64,000 nucleotides of DNA from Luidia sarsii (GCA_949987565.1 OX465101.1:22681367-22745366), one strand, 5' to 3'. Positions 46,501 to 56,904 are shown, counted from the stretch's first letter. A program made the numbers and translations. The notes: a model not told the origin generated them from the letters alone.

Positions 46501-49500
46501 AGGTAAAGGGATGATCCTTGATGCTGTCATATCATACGTACGGAGAATGAGTGTAGGCACGGGCAGGCACACTTTTCCGTTGGCATGCAGGTTGTAACCG
46601 CTGAGGCACGACGCGCAGTGATACGAGCCCACCGTGTTTACGCACGCCCCTCCCTGGCACGTAGACTCGTCCGCACATTCATCGATATCTGGGGCATAGT
46701 TGAATGACACATTTTATACAGTAATGATTAGCAAGATATTGGGAGCAAACAATCGCACCGTATACGACGCGCGCGGGAACAAGTCAAGTATTCCCATCAC
46801 GCAAGTTGTTCCAAACAGCTTCGAAATGGCAAATCTCAAAACTTGGGTGGGCCTGCGAGAAAGGTCCTGCTAGCCTAGGATCGATCGAAACGCCAGGCCC
46901 TCTATATTTTGTTAGTTTTTGGGGGGGCATTTAAGTCAGTAAGCAGTTTGCAATATTTTTGTATTGCTTTATAGACAAGCAAATAGAGGGAAAAACCTGA
47001 CTGGGAACTTTTGAACAATTTTGAGAAATGGCAAAGAAACGATTTGACTGGACAGGGACTTGCAGCCAGACATCTGGCGTTTGCGTATACACCAGCGCTC
47101 TTACCATCTGAGCTATCCAGCCCGTAGATGGAGGCCTTCCCCCCCAAAAAAGTCACCCAGTCAGTCTTTGTGGATGTGCCAGTCGGAAGCATTTCAACCC
47201 AAAACTCTATAATTATGTACACGTCGAATGTTGTTTGGATTACGATCAAGCCATCGGTCACGCCTCACCTTTGCACTGGCCGCTGTCAGGGTCATACCCA
47301 AAGCCGGACTGAAGGCAGCCACAGGAACAGGAATCCTCCAGAATGGTCGAGTCTCCCTCGCAGATGACGTGACAAGCTTCGGCTGCGCATGCACACAAAC
47401 ACCCAGCAAAAGCAACAACCATCAACACAAGCTTCAGGGGAATCCGATATATATTCGGCAATCGTAACAATTGCAACGTTTCTGCAGCCAAGGAGATTAT
47501 TATGTCTATGATGTACCGGTAACACGGTATGCAACCGCCGGTATACGTTATTCGAATCCGCCATAGGACCTCGACCAGCTCGGTGGTCAAGTGGTTAAGA
47601 CGTCTGCACTGGAAAACGGGAGTCGTGGGTTCGAATGCCGCCCGAGCTGCCTGAAATGTTTTCATCAGGCATCAGGCAAAGCACTGAGCACTCGATGTTA
47701 ATCACGTCGAGCAGTGCAAACCCTCATTGGAGTACCACATCCGTGCGAGTTTCAAAGACTTTAGATACGAACATAAGTAAATATGCATGTATAGGGTATC
47801 AAAACGTGGGCTCATGGTTGTGGAAATCGACTTAATTTACAGAGCGTTGGGATTGTGAACAGCGCCATCAATATTGCAATACGTCAGGATTACGAAACAG
47901 CGGGATGGCCACAAATTGGTGCGGATAGCTAAACGTATGCGTATGCGCGTATCCGTTCCCCGTGCGAAACATCTCTGATAACTGTCCTTTTGCGGACGTC
48001 AGTGAGACTGAAGGGCATTTCAATACCTGCCACTATGGTCTCGGTAGTGGTAACTGGCGTTGTCGTTGGTCGGGTTGTAGCATCCTGAAAAAAACAAAAA
48101 CAAATAATGATTTTGATTTGAAAACCAGTTGCTAACTTCTTCTACTGACCAAATAATATATCCAGAAATGCAAGTATCAAAGCCAAAGAGCCTGTTGTTT
48201 TCCTCCCTGCAGAATATTTCTACAAAAAGGCAAAAAAGGACAAGCCGCCATTGAGCCAAGTCCAGCTAGGAACGGTAAGTCAGGCCATCCAACATCATTG
48301 CGAATAATATCAGTATTTGTTTTCAGGTCAGCAACGCCGAAGAAGTTATCAAAGTTTAGCCTTTAATAAAGATCACTGAGATTTATGATAGTGCCCGTAT
48401 TATATAACATGCGGAAAACTTATCAGCAATGGGCCTATATTATTTCACTCACTGATGGCGAATGGTGGCCGCCCCGCAGTGAAGTATTATAGAAGTTTAG
48501 AAGTTTAGGAGACAACATATCCGGAGTCAAATGGCCCTCGCTATAGACAGCTCCGCGGTGGCCTACCCCAGCAATAGGCCTATCTTATTTCACTCACTGA
48601 TGGCGAATGACTGGACTCGCCTGCGGCCGACCCGCAGTGAAGTTTTATACATCGTATACACGAATGAAATACAAGAATGCCACGAGGGTTTGCCCTATCC
48701 GATGTCATAATCAGTGTGTGCTCAGTGCTTTGCCCCATTGCCTGCTGAAAAAAAATACAGACAGCTCGGGCGGGATTCGAACCCGCCCTTTATACGAATC
48801 CACGGATCGGGCTCGGGCTCAGGCTTTGATTGTTTGTCGGCTTGATAAGTACAGAGTATTTACCAAGAAACTGGGGTCAAAAGCTTGTTGTAGATGCCTT
48901 TTAACATTGCAACGGGTGAGAGAAAACTTAAATGTGACCCGAGCATTCATTTCGTAAGCGGCATATGATGCAACGCGGTGCACAATACTATATACATAAC
49001 AATTATTCGAATCCACCCTACGACCTCGGTCAATGTCGAGCACGGCAAACCCAGAATAATTATAAAACATACTGTTTCAATACATGTAACACAATGCTAA
49101 CAAATAATTGTCAAACATACAAGGAATAAGACGGTCACGTACGGTCCACCTCCCTCGACCGTACCGACACACAACTGATCTTTTGTGGAATTTAATCATG
49201 AATTGAAAAGGCGTATTTTCAGTAAGATCTTAAACTGCAGGCTAAGGGTGTTGGTAGTTTGTTCCCGAGGGTAATAGGGGCAATTACTGAAAAAGATACT
49301 GACAGTATCGACGCTGAGCAACAAGGCGAATTATTAGCGAGGCTCAACGTCCAAGACGCGGGCAAAAGGGCAGGCTTCTTGACCAGATACGGCCGGCGGG
49401 ATCCAAGTCACGGAGACACACTTTTGTGTAAAATCGATTCAAGGCGAGGATGATAATTATACGGCTATAGCTGCACGCAGGCATGTGTTCAAATTAACAC

Positions 49501-52500
49501 AGCGCGCAGAACCCAGTAATCTGTTTGCCGTGAGCCCTGCACTGGTCGGACGAGCTACGGTATACCTCTGCCATTGATTTTCACGGCACCAACCGCCTCC
49601 TTCCTCGTGCTTTTTATGAGAGTTGACCATGCTGTGATGAGAAACGCCATCTGCTAAAATGATTTTTCTAAAAACAACAACTTAAAAGCCCGAACGAAAT
49701 TGATCACATTTTTGAGTCTGGGGGGGGGGGGGGGCATTTTGTGTAAACAAATAGGAAATGTCAGGGGATCTAGACAAGGTACATGCAGCGGAAATTAAAT
49801 ATACATATGCGTATTAAATCGATCGCCCATTACTTGGTCTGCTTTTATGACAACTTCTAATTGAGAGTTTGGACTGAATTTGGCCAACACTGTACCGATA
49901 CAACAGTTCAATTCAATTCAATGCAGTTTAATTCAATCAAGGGAACAAATATATTTCCATATATCACAACATAAATAAAGAAAATGCACCAATAGGCCGG
50001 TAACGGTTAATATTTGGATAACTATAATTTATATATCACTATGAGGCACCCATAAGTGTGTATAATGTTTATTGCAAGTAGTGATGATATGGAGGCAAAT
50101 CTCTGAAAGCAGAGCTTGAGATGGGATGTCTTAAGAACGCACAACAAATACAACAACAGACAATAAACAAACAGACGAAAGAAAAGAAAGGGCAAAACAT
50201 TATAGATGATTGTGCAAAGAAGGGGGGGGGGTCAAAAATGATGGCTGAGAAAAGAAGAGAAGTTCAACTATGTTACATAATGAGAAACGAGACCAAGCTT
50301 GTATACGCACACCTAAAGCAGCCCAAAGAGGGTTTTATTTTTAAAGCTGGATTGACGGAATTCCATACGCGTGGTTTATATAGTAATGAAGAGTATTACG
50401 TGAGTAGGACGTACGATTGTGCTAATGGTGTCACCATGCACTTGGTATCTCGACCAGCGATATTTTGCAGTGTCTCCACAAACAGCCATATGGCTTTGCA
50501 AAGTGTGCGTAAACGGGTCAGAGACCACCAGCGTGGACAACGGCTATATGGTGACGTCATTCTGGGTGCGGTGAACCCAACACCCATGGGCCTAATGCGT
50601 GTGTCATGGTTTTCCCTTTAATTTCAGAGGGCTGATAATACGGAAATCGGTCAAATAAAGATGAGTTTTGGGGGATCGAGTGATGGCTTGACGACCCATG
50701 GCCTCGCCAAATTTGGGCGCGGGTATTTACGGCAGTCTGCCACGTACACGTTGAAACAGGAAATATCCCGAAGGCACCGTCACTTCGCACACACGTGAAA
50801 CCAGTGCTTCTCTTCTGGCTCGAATCTCGTCAAAATGATTGTGACCTTCTATAACGACGGTGATGGCAAGCTTAGAAGACACAATATCCGGAGTCAAATG
50901 GCCCTCGCTATAGACAGCTCCGCGTTGGCCTACCTCACGGTTTATTTATGCAGCGGAAACCCTGGCATGGTGATAATGTCTGCTGTTGAACAATAAAATG
51001 GTTACTCACTGACCAACATTGCTTCTTGTTTCGTGTATTCAGTTCGCCAACACCGGTATAGATAAGAGGAGTAATCGTTTGAAACAATGTAAATATGTGA
51101 ATAAATAAAACCACTAACTTAAAAGTATACTATACCGGTACGTACACCTTTCTTGTTTGCAACACAGCTGAAGGACTATAATCCAGCCTTTGAAATCGTC
51201 ACCATGCCTGATCAGTAGGCTATTATGATAACACGACCTCCTGCAGGTAATATATCACTTTTGTTTAGTTCTTGCCCGATCGTGATTTGTTTCCCTTTTT
51301 GTTTGCCCTGCAACACCGGGCTGCAGTGAATCGTTGCTTCGGCCCACAAGAGAAAGTGAAGAATTCCGGTCTGCTTGTCTGTCTGTTCGTTGACCTTGTC
51401 ATTGTATTGACATCTGAGTGCTTTCACACTGAGAAATCCTTTACAAAATCCCAACCCACCCACACAATTAAGGCAAGATTCACTGCGTGCATTGACCTCA
51501 AGGCCTATAGTCTGTGAAGACATTCGCCATAATATAATGTCTCTCAATCACATTTTGCCTTGACTGCAAGGCTGTGTACGGAACGGGATATTTTACGTAC
51601 GCATGCTTGAGCACCGCCATCCGCTCTAAACATGCCAAACAAGAAGTCTTTTGAACTGGCTCAGTTCCTCTGCGCCAATACCGTGACATATAAGTCGTGA
51701 GGATGAATGTGGCTCTGCGTGTGAGGAGGCCACAGACGGGCCGACATTTCACGATCCCCTCACAAAAGAGATTACCAGTGTACCTCGTAAAGGCGCACGG
51801 TGTCACCGAAAACCTCTTACAATACATTGTGAACCCACAAAGCATGAAGCCCTTCCAAGTCTCATTTGAAGGGACTCCCCACTCCAAAAGGAAGTCCGGT
51901 CAATCATCGGCAACATTTATTTTGGGCTTCCGAGACGGCTCTCTCTATATAGAAATTCTTTCGTTGCTGTGTGCAAAGCACATGACTGTATAGGCCTATA
52001 CATGCATGTGGGTATAACTTGTGTGAAAAATCGTCGTGATGGGCAAAGCATCGTTTTTTCTCATCACTTGTTCTGGAATTATCAGAAATTTTCTGAATTT
52101 GCGGTTGATTCTGACCGCCACAACCATGTATGCCCCCCCCCCTGACAAAGACTAGTTGACTATAACTATTTGGGGAGGCCGCCATCTAGGGGTGTATTAT
52201 GTTATAAGAGCGCTGGTACACAAAAGGTATGGGGTTCAAATCCCGGCCCAGTCAGAGTTTTCTTTGGCCTTTTTTATCTTTCAAAATTGACCAAGAATGT
52301 CACGAGTTAATATTTCGATCCAAATCTGAGAAATATTACTCACTCAACAGGAAGTTTGTGATGGTATCAGTTTCCGTGAAACGTAAGCGCTCGAAAATCT
52401 TCCGTTTTCGAAAAAAAAAAGGAAAGCAAATTTGTTGAATTCCAACGATCGCTCCGTGGAGCGATCGGAGTTTCGGAAGTTATACAAATAATTTCACACA

Positions 52501-54114
52501 AAGCCTATATACCACCCTCTATGTCTGAAAAAGCTAGCCATTTAATTTCGTTGCCACGGTTGTTCTCATGACATGGTTGACGGATTGAGCCGAAACTTTC
52601 GCAGATGTGTTATTTTATGTAGGCCTATACGTCGAGATTTAAAGACAGGTATGGAAGCGATTCCTTGACCTTCGCAAATGGTGTCCCCTACCTTCAGGTT
52701 TTGGCCAACTTTGTGTATCATTGTATGTAATAGGCCTACGTGACCCCGTAGCAGGCTGTGTCTAAGTTCGCCAGTCATGGCTCCGAGCCAACCGCGTGCA
52801 AGCAAGTTCTGGCCGTGATTTTCAGGCGATGCAACGCGACACGGGAGCTAATTTGCAGCCCGGCGATCACTACACTGGGTTGCCTGCCGCACCGTATGCC
52901 CCCCACCTATACACCGTATAACCATGGAGGAAGAAGGGGAGACTTCTTCCTCCATGGTATAACTATGTGCAGCGCGCCGAGAAATGCGGTGCGGCCGACG
53001 TCATTGCCTCACGAAGCGCTCGAGGCAGAGTTTGTATGTATATGAACACAAAGGCCCTTTTCCAAAACCCGGCTTAGGCTTGGGCTCCGGCTTCGTCTCT
53101 GACATCCAAAAGCTGAAAACACAGGCTGGAGTTCTTTGTTGAAGTTGAAGCTTTGGATTCTTTTTTCAAAACGTAGTATAACATTCAAAACCGAAGCCAA
53201 AGGCCTCCTAATTTCATGCATTGCACTTTAAAATGGATGAAAGAAATGGAGGAAAAGCCGGAGCCTGAGCCTAAGCCGGGTTTTGGAAAAGGGCCCAACA
53301 TTTCCCATCACATCCGCGTCTCGTTTCAAGCAGCGATTGTTTGTTGGCGTTTCATCTGCTTACAGATGCATAACCTTAATTGCGGCGTCAAAAGGAAGAA
53401 ACGTATACAGTCGCATACAATTCAGCACAATGCAATATATGACAGGAGGAAACGCGTGTTATACTATTAAGGTCGAGGGCCTACATGGTATTGTATGCTG
53501 AACAAAATGACTGGGAACATTTGAACACATTGAATGGTGGCTGTTAAACATATTGGATAAAGAAAGCTATAAGGACCGTTGTAATTTGCAAAATATGTTG
53601 CAAACTACTTGCTGAGCTCGAAGGACCCAAAATGTAAATGCCAAGAAGTTAGGAGGGCCCGACGTCAGGTCCTTCTGAATTTCGGTTTTGGCTAGCAGGT
53701 CTACTGATCATATCAATATCAGACCTGTCTGAAAGTGTGACGTACACCACTCAAATATCTCTTCCGAGGAGGAGTGTGTCGAGAGCCACACTCCTCCTCG
53801 GAAGAGAAGCGCTAGCTATACATGGTGTCACCGCAAACCTTCCAGTCAGTGTGTAATGTTAACACCGCAAAGATCTGAGGAGCGTCCCGAGCAGCCGATA
53901 GTGAAGACACTCGCGTGATCTCCCGCCAACAAGCGAAGCTGTCGCCGTGTCGCGGCTGAGCTGTGCGAATCGCGTTGAAGGTTCTTACCCTTGACCGCTG
54001 CTGTTTCTGCTGCTTCGTCATCCTGCGCCTCCTCGGCCGCCGGCACTCGACCGTCTCCAGTATCGTAAGCACGCAGAGCAGGAGCACGAGAAGAAGCGGC
54101 AAGGCTCTCATCAT
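43485..54114 (-). CDS. Secreted EGF-like/ShKT protein, 7 exons, complete
   Basis: Seven exons join without frame conflict: 54114-53989, 48084-48027, 47382-47269, 46688-46542, 46011-45904, 45165-45028, 43597-43485 (804 bp, 267 residues plus stop). Order: signal peptide (MMRALPLLLVLLLCVLTILE), Arg/Lys/Gln-rich stretch, Thr/Pro linker, four EGF-like modules of six cysteines each, then a six-cysteine ShKT domain at the C-terminus. Modules 2 and 4 start DIDEC and look calcium-binding; modules 1 and 3 share the rarer spacing C-x3-C ... C-x-C-x-C ... C. After the linker all exons are phase 1-1, typical of exon shuffling. Predicted secreted, extracellular or matrix-associated. ShKT domains occur in metalloproteases, receptors and channel-blocking peptides, so the function is not assigned. 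I do not recognise a named orthologue. Confidence 0.85.
43790..43925 (-). repeat. SINE family B copy
   Basis: Intronic copy. Plus-strand view: TCAATGAGGGTTTGCACTGC, GAGTGCTCAGTGCTTTGCC, TGATGAAAACATTTCAGGC, GGGATTCGATCCCGCC. Confidence 0.7.
44035..44250 (-). repeat. SINE family A copy
   Basis: Near full-length: CTGACTGGGAACTTTTGAAC, CTATACCGGGACGTGAACGC, CATCTGAGCTATCCGAACC, then leader words TAGTCAACTAGTCTTTGCC and GGCGCCAGTCAGAAGC. Confidence 0.75.
44372..44872. mobile_element. MITE with AAGCCGCGTTTCCACTGGAC termini and TA flanks
   Basis: 501-bp element with 22-bp terminal inverted repeats (AAAGCCGCGTTTCCACTGGA and complement). A TA dinucleotide flanks both ends. Internal repeats of ACCGAGACGATGGTTAAA. 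Related, decayed sequence is at about 13474-13600 (AAGCCGTGTCCGCACAGGAC, ACCGAGACG). TA target duplication would fit a Tc1/mariner-like or PIF-like source. Confidence 0.75.
45028..45165 (-). CDS. EGF/ShKT gene exon: fourth EGF (calcium-binding type)
   Basis: Acceptor TTATGTACAG above 45165; donor GTGAGT at 45027. Phase 1 in and out. Starts DIDECAEGIDNCEYTC, with GTYRCACPPGF, the typical cbEGF consensus. Confidence 0.88.
45605..45812 (-). repeat. SINE family A copy
   Basis: AATGGCAAAGGAAGCTTTGG, GGGGACTTGAACCCAAGACC, CATCTGAGCTACCCAGCCC and a leader with AGTCAACTAGGCCTACTCG. Confidence 0.75.
45904..46011 (-). CDS. EGF/ShKT gene exon: third EGF-like module (atypical)
   Basis: Acceptor CCCATCAG above 46011; donor GTAAAT at 45903. 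Phase 1 in and out. Cysteine pattern C-x3-C-x11-C-x-C-x-C-x11-C, beginning PCRGLQCLGESSLDERRCRC; it mirrors the first module and suggests a duplicated two-exon unit. Confidence 0.82.
46383..46445 (-). repeat. Dispersed repeat family C fragment
   Basis: TTTGAGAAAGGTCTTGCTAT then GGATCGAAACTTCATGCCC. Confidence 0.55.
46542..46688 (-). CDS. EGF/ShKT gene exon: second EGF (calcium-binding type)
   Basis: Acceptor ATGCCCCAG above 46688; donor GTACGT at 46541. Phase 1 in and out. Starts DIDECADESTCQGGACVN and has GSYHCASCLSGY; six cysteines. Confidence 0.88.
46826..46965 (-). repeat. Dispersed repeat family C copy
   Basis: GAAAGGTCCTGCTAGCCTAG, GATCGATCGAAACGCCAGGC, and a tail with AAGTCAGTAAGCAGTTTGC. 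Confidence 0.65.
46985..47208 (-). repeat. SINE family A copy
   Basis: CTGACTGGGAACTTTTGAAC, GAGAAATGGCAAAGAAACG, ATCTGAGCTATCCAGCCCG and leader GTGCCAGTCGGAAGCATTTC. Ends about 60 bp from an exon. Confidence 0.75.
47269..47382 (-). CDS. EGF/ShKT gene exon: first EGF-like module (atypical)
   Basis: Acceptor CATGCGCAG above 47382; donor GTGAGG at 47268. Phase 1 in and out. Six cysteines with the C-x3-C and C-x-C-x-C spacing (EACHVICEGDST; SCSCGCLQSGFGYD). Confidence 0.85.
47571..47735 (+). repeat. SINE family B, best-preserved copy
   Basis: A-box region TGGTCAAGTGGTTAAGACG, B box GGTTCGAATGC at 47628-47638, then CATCAGGCATCAGGCAAAGC and the tail CCCTCATTGG. The head is closest to tRNA-Ser/Leu; the arms do not form a functional tRNA. 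Confidence 0.75.
48027..48084 (-). CDS. EGF/ShKT gene exon: Thr/Pro linker
   Basis: Acceptor TTTTTTTCAG above 48084; donor GTATTG at 48026. In phase 0, out phase 1. Encodes DATTRPTTTPVTTTETIVA, a likely O-glycosylated linker. Its phases are exactly what exon 1 and the next EGF exon require. Confidence 0.75.
48682..48795 (-). repeat. SINE family B fragment
   Basis: CACGAGGGTTTGCCCTATCC, TGTGCTCAGTGCTTTGCCC, CAGCTCGGGCGGGATTCGAA and CCCGCC. Confidence 0.65.
52136..52280 (+). repeat. SINE family A copy
   Basis: Leader ACAAAGACTAGTTGACTAT, then AAGAGCGCTGGTACACAAAA, B-box GGTTCAAATCC and GTCAGAGTTTTCTTTGGCC. Confidence 0.7.
52315..52640 (+). repeat. Dispersed repeat E, copy 1
   Basis: About 330 bp with GGAAGTTTGTGATGGTATCA, GATCGCTCCGTGGAGCGATC, CCCTCTATGTCTGAAAAAGC and GACATGGTTGACGGATTGAG. 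The same order is at 57485-57750. Confidence 0.7.
52916..52963. mobile_element. CATGGAGG micro-insertion 4, 34-bp hairpin with perfect 7-bp repeats
   Basis: Core 52923-52956 is a hairpin with perfect 14-bp arms (CATGGAGGAAGAAG and complement) around 6 nt. Total length is 34 bp, exactly twice 17. Flanked by perfect direct repeats GTATAAC (52916-52922 and 52957-52963). Confidence 0.75.
53590..53675 (+). repeat. Dispersed repeat family C, diverged copy
   Basis: TGTTGCAAACTACTTGCTGA at the start and GGGCCCGACGTCAGGTCCTT at the end. Confidence 0.5.
53758..53840. mobile_element. Hairpin MITE family H, short variant
   Basis: 21-bp perfect arms (TCTCTTCCGAGGAGGAGTGT... and complement, 53758-53807), then the family H terminus CATGGTGTCACCGCAAACC. 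The histone-like stem-loop is absent in this copy. It lies about 150 bp inside the EGF/ShKT intron 1. Confidence 0.65.
53989..54114 (-). CDS. EGF/ShKT gene exon 1: signal peptide
   Basis: ATG at 54114-54112, donor GTAAGA at 53988. 42 codons, out phase 0. Hydrophobic core LLLVLLLCVLTIL, probable cleavage after TVEC, then RRPRRRR and Gln/Lys. An in-frame ATG at 54165 would add 17 mostly charged residues before the hydrophobic core; the TATA-like site at 54192 would put the start of transcription about there, so 54114 is preferred. Confidence 0.8.
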
Positions 54115-54189
54115 GTCGGTGGCGTCTAATTTTCTTTTTTTCTCTATCTCTTTCGAACTGGACACACTGCAGCAGTGCGTGTGTATAGG

Positions 54190-54199
54190 CCTATATAAT
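54190..54199 (-). promoter_or_regulatory. TATA-like element upstream of the EGF/ShKT gene
   Basis: Minus strand reads ATTATATAGG about 80 bp upstream of the chosen ATG. Position fits a core promoter, but the local sequence is AT-containing repeat-like (overlaps TAGGCCTA), so this is tentative. Confidence 0.3.
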
Positions 54200-54631
54200 A
54201 CTCTCCCTGTCAGTATACGTATACAGAGGACACACTATACAGATGAGCTTATCTGCCCAAGTCTTTCTTCTACTGCTTTGGGCTCGGTGCGAGATCCCGG
54301 TGCTTTTTATGCGTGTCCGTCCTCTATCGGCCGTGATCTAATTGAGGTGGTGGGAGGCGGATCCCAACAATGACGTTTCCTCTATCCGGGTGAAACTACT
54401 GCGTCGACCTATTGGTAGACCGCACAGGCATGAGGTTAGTATGCTATAGCGTACTGACTCGATCGCTCACTGTTTTCCTCCCCTGGGTTTGACGTGCACA
54501 CATAAACAGCGCAGTGCGTCTTCACCACGCAGGATGAGGGCGAATTTAGGGCCGCATTACAGCATCGTATCAGCGCCGTACGGTATGCCACAGTGCGTGC
54601 GCACGTAGGGGGCGCCCACGGCATGATCGTA

Positions 54632-55113
54632 GTGGGTGCAGAACACTAAAATCGAGCTCCCATTGAACACTTTACAAAAACAATAACTTTCAAAGCCAAG
54701 TATTCTACACCCAGAAGTTTCTCAGTTCTTGTAGTTACACTGAAGATTGTAGTTTGGACCTTCATCCCTCAGATTATTTTCAAATTTTCTGCCCTTAGCC
54801 GTTTAGAGCTTTTGCTAATTAACATATACCCTCAAAATGTGTAGTCATCAAAGCCGAATTTCTGCAAGGATTTTGGGATGGACCCCTCCACCTTTACAGC
54901 CAAATATGGCCACATTTAAAGCCAGATATGTTCCAAATCACACACGAGATTGAAGAATGAACCCCCAGGTTGTCTTAAGCTTCACTTATTCTACAATATA
55001 TCAGTTAATTATCCTCCAAAGACCCCTCGTTAAAAAGAAAAAGTTGTGGGGTCCACACTTTATGATAATTAGCTCGGCGGAGCCATCTTGGATGGGATTA
55101 GTGTGCTGCACCC
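54632..55113 (-). mobile_element. MITE family G, inverted copy
   Basis: About 480 bp with imperfect terminal inverted repeats GGGTGCAGAACACTAA and TTAGTGTGCTGCACCC. Internal landmarks match the copies at 40326-41255 in reverse. This copy has the empty micro-insertion site GTTCTTG at 54725-54731. Confidence 0.78.
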
Positions 55114-56904
55114 GTATAAGATGGCGCAGTCTTGGCGCTGCAGTGCATGCAACATGAGAGTCACTCAGCAAATATTGAATGATGAACTCGAATCTCACTC
55201 TCAGTCATTGATTCCTTCCAACGTATGTACCCCGTTAGGCCTATATTAGGCCTAGATGATAGCATTCCTTTTCTGGTCATTCACTTAAAATACCTCCTAA
55301 AACAGATGGAAAGATGGAAGCCCCTCTGCCTGAATTGAGAAAGGTCCTCCTATATATATGATCGAATCCCCAAGCCTCCTGCATGTTTTGAGATGAAAGA
55401 GTCTTTAGGTTTAAGATTTCGTTGGTAACCTGCCAGCTTTTTTTGGCCTTGCTAGCTGTGTTAGTCCATTGACCTTGAACGTGACCATCCATACGAGGAT
55501 TTTTTTTGTTTGAATTCCTTTTGATAAGTTACGGGGTTTTCCTTTCCTCGGTTTATCAAACTAGTCTTGTATGACCGAAGTCATTTGCTCAATCAAACTG
55601 TCTTGTAGGCCTATAATGACCAAAGTAATTTGCTCGACAAATAAACGTCATGACTGTGTAAAGGCCTATTTAAGTACAAACTTGGTGTAATGATATCCGT
55701 TTATTATATTATGCCAGCATACAGAAGGCCGTGATATTTGTGCTTCCGATACCTATGCTGTTTTATAGGTTTAAACCTATAATTTATGTAGACCTACATT
55801 TCCCTTGGGGAAAGGTTTAGTGTCGATATTAAGATATCAGTACCGTGCATGCACGTGCATAGTATTTCATCACTGATTATTGTCCATTGGTCGAGCTGAA
55901 AACTTGGGAACGTTGCCAACTCCAATAGTTTTTTTTTCAATTCAATTCAATTTTCAACTTTGACTATGGCGGGATTTGACCCCGAGACATCTGAGCTATT
56001 TTTATAGTCACAGACAACCTCTTCCAATTTCTAAGAACGAGGTTGAGGCTATGTATTGTTTTTCCACCGTTTTATAGTTCGAGAACTGAATTATTTTGCC
56101 ATACATATTATTATCACTTTCAAAATTTCAAAATTTTAGTCTAGTAATAGAGATAGGCCTACCTCTATTTGTAATAGAGATATGTACAGTATCTCTAGTG
56201 CCAACTTTACAAGTCGTATATTTGGCTATGAATGGGACGGTTTCTTGTTCCGTGGGTTGCGATCAAGAAAGTAGATATCTCTAGGCCTTTAGTTCTGATT
56301 TCTATAGGGTTCTAATTTCCATTGGGCTCTAATAATCTCTGTAGGGGGCCTAGAGATATTTCTATTAGAAATTGAGATAGAACCTATTTCTATTATAGAA
56401 AAAGAGAGATATTTCTATTAGAGAGAAATAGAGATAATTATTATCTCTATTTTGGGAGAATTAATATCAATTTTGCACGCCATATGTTTCGCATGGTTTC
56501 TTGTTCCGTGGGTCACGACCCCAAACAACATGTGGGATGTGGGCGTACGTGGGGGAGGGGGACACATCACACCGACGTGATAGAAACTGTCCAGTTGTCC
56601 TTCCTGCATGTCTGCAGGCACGTCCACATGACACTGGAACCTGGAAGTTTACCGCGTTCTCAGAATGAATCATCATTGAATCCGGCAAACCAGTACGCAG
56701 GGGGATGATTGATTCATTTCTTTTCCCAAAACCTCAGAAAACTCACTTTGAGTCATAATTTTTTTTTATACGCCTTTCTCTCATTGGTCTTTCCGTCGTC
56801 TCTTTTTGTTCCGTTTCAATTTCTAATAAGATTAAGAAAAGGAAAACTGACTGCGATATGATTAGTCAACAACTTATTGCACTGAAGGAAATACCACATA
56901 CTTT
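55114..56904. other. Intergenic, no gene recognised
   Basis: AT-rich with several TAGGCCTA words and a cluster of short inverted AGAGATA/TATCTCT motifs at about 56140-56450. Contains a small family C fragment near 55330 and a SINE A scrap near 55965. Confidence 0.4.

Larger units (their letters stand above)
48085..53988. other. First intron (5.9 kb) of the EGF/ShKT gene
   Basis: Holds SINEs, repeat E, a poly-G tract at 49720-49735 and a 60-bp direct repeat (ATATCCGGAGTCAAATGGCC ... CTCCGCG) at 48517-48575 and 50884-50940. No further exon with matching phase was found. A 166-codon frame at 50121-50621 has no recognisable domain. Confidence 0.5.

Noticed and set aside
47571..47645. Candidate tRNA-Ser/Leu gene
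   Set aside because: Same reasoning: SINE B tail follows directly and several other copies share it.
50121..50621. 166-codon frame on the plus strand inside the EGF/ShKT intron
   Set aside because: No recognisable domain, Gln/Lys-rich low-complexity start, no splice or promoter support. It could be real but I cannot support it.
54165..54165. Upstream in-frame ATG for the EGF/ShKT gene
   Set aside because: It adds a charged stretch before the signal peptide and coincides with the position where a TATA-directed transcript would begin; 54114 is the better start.
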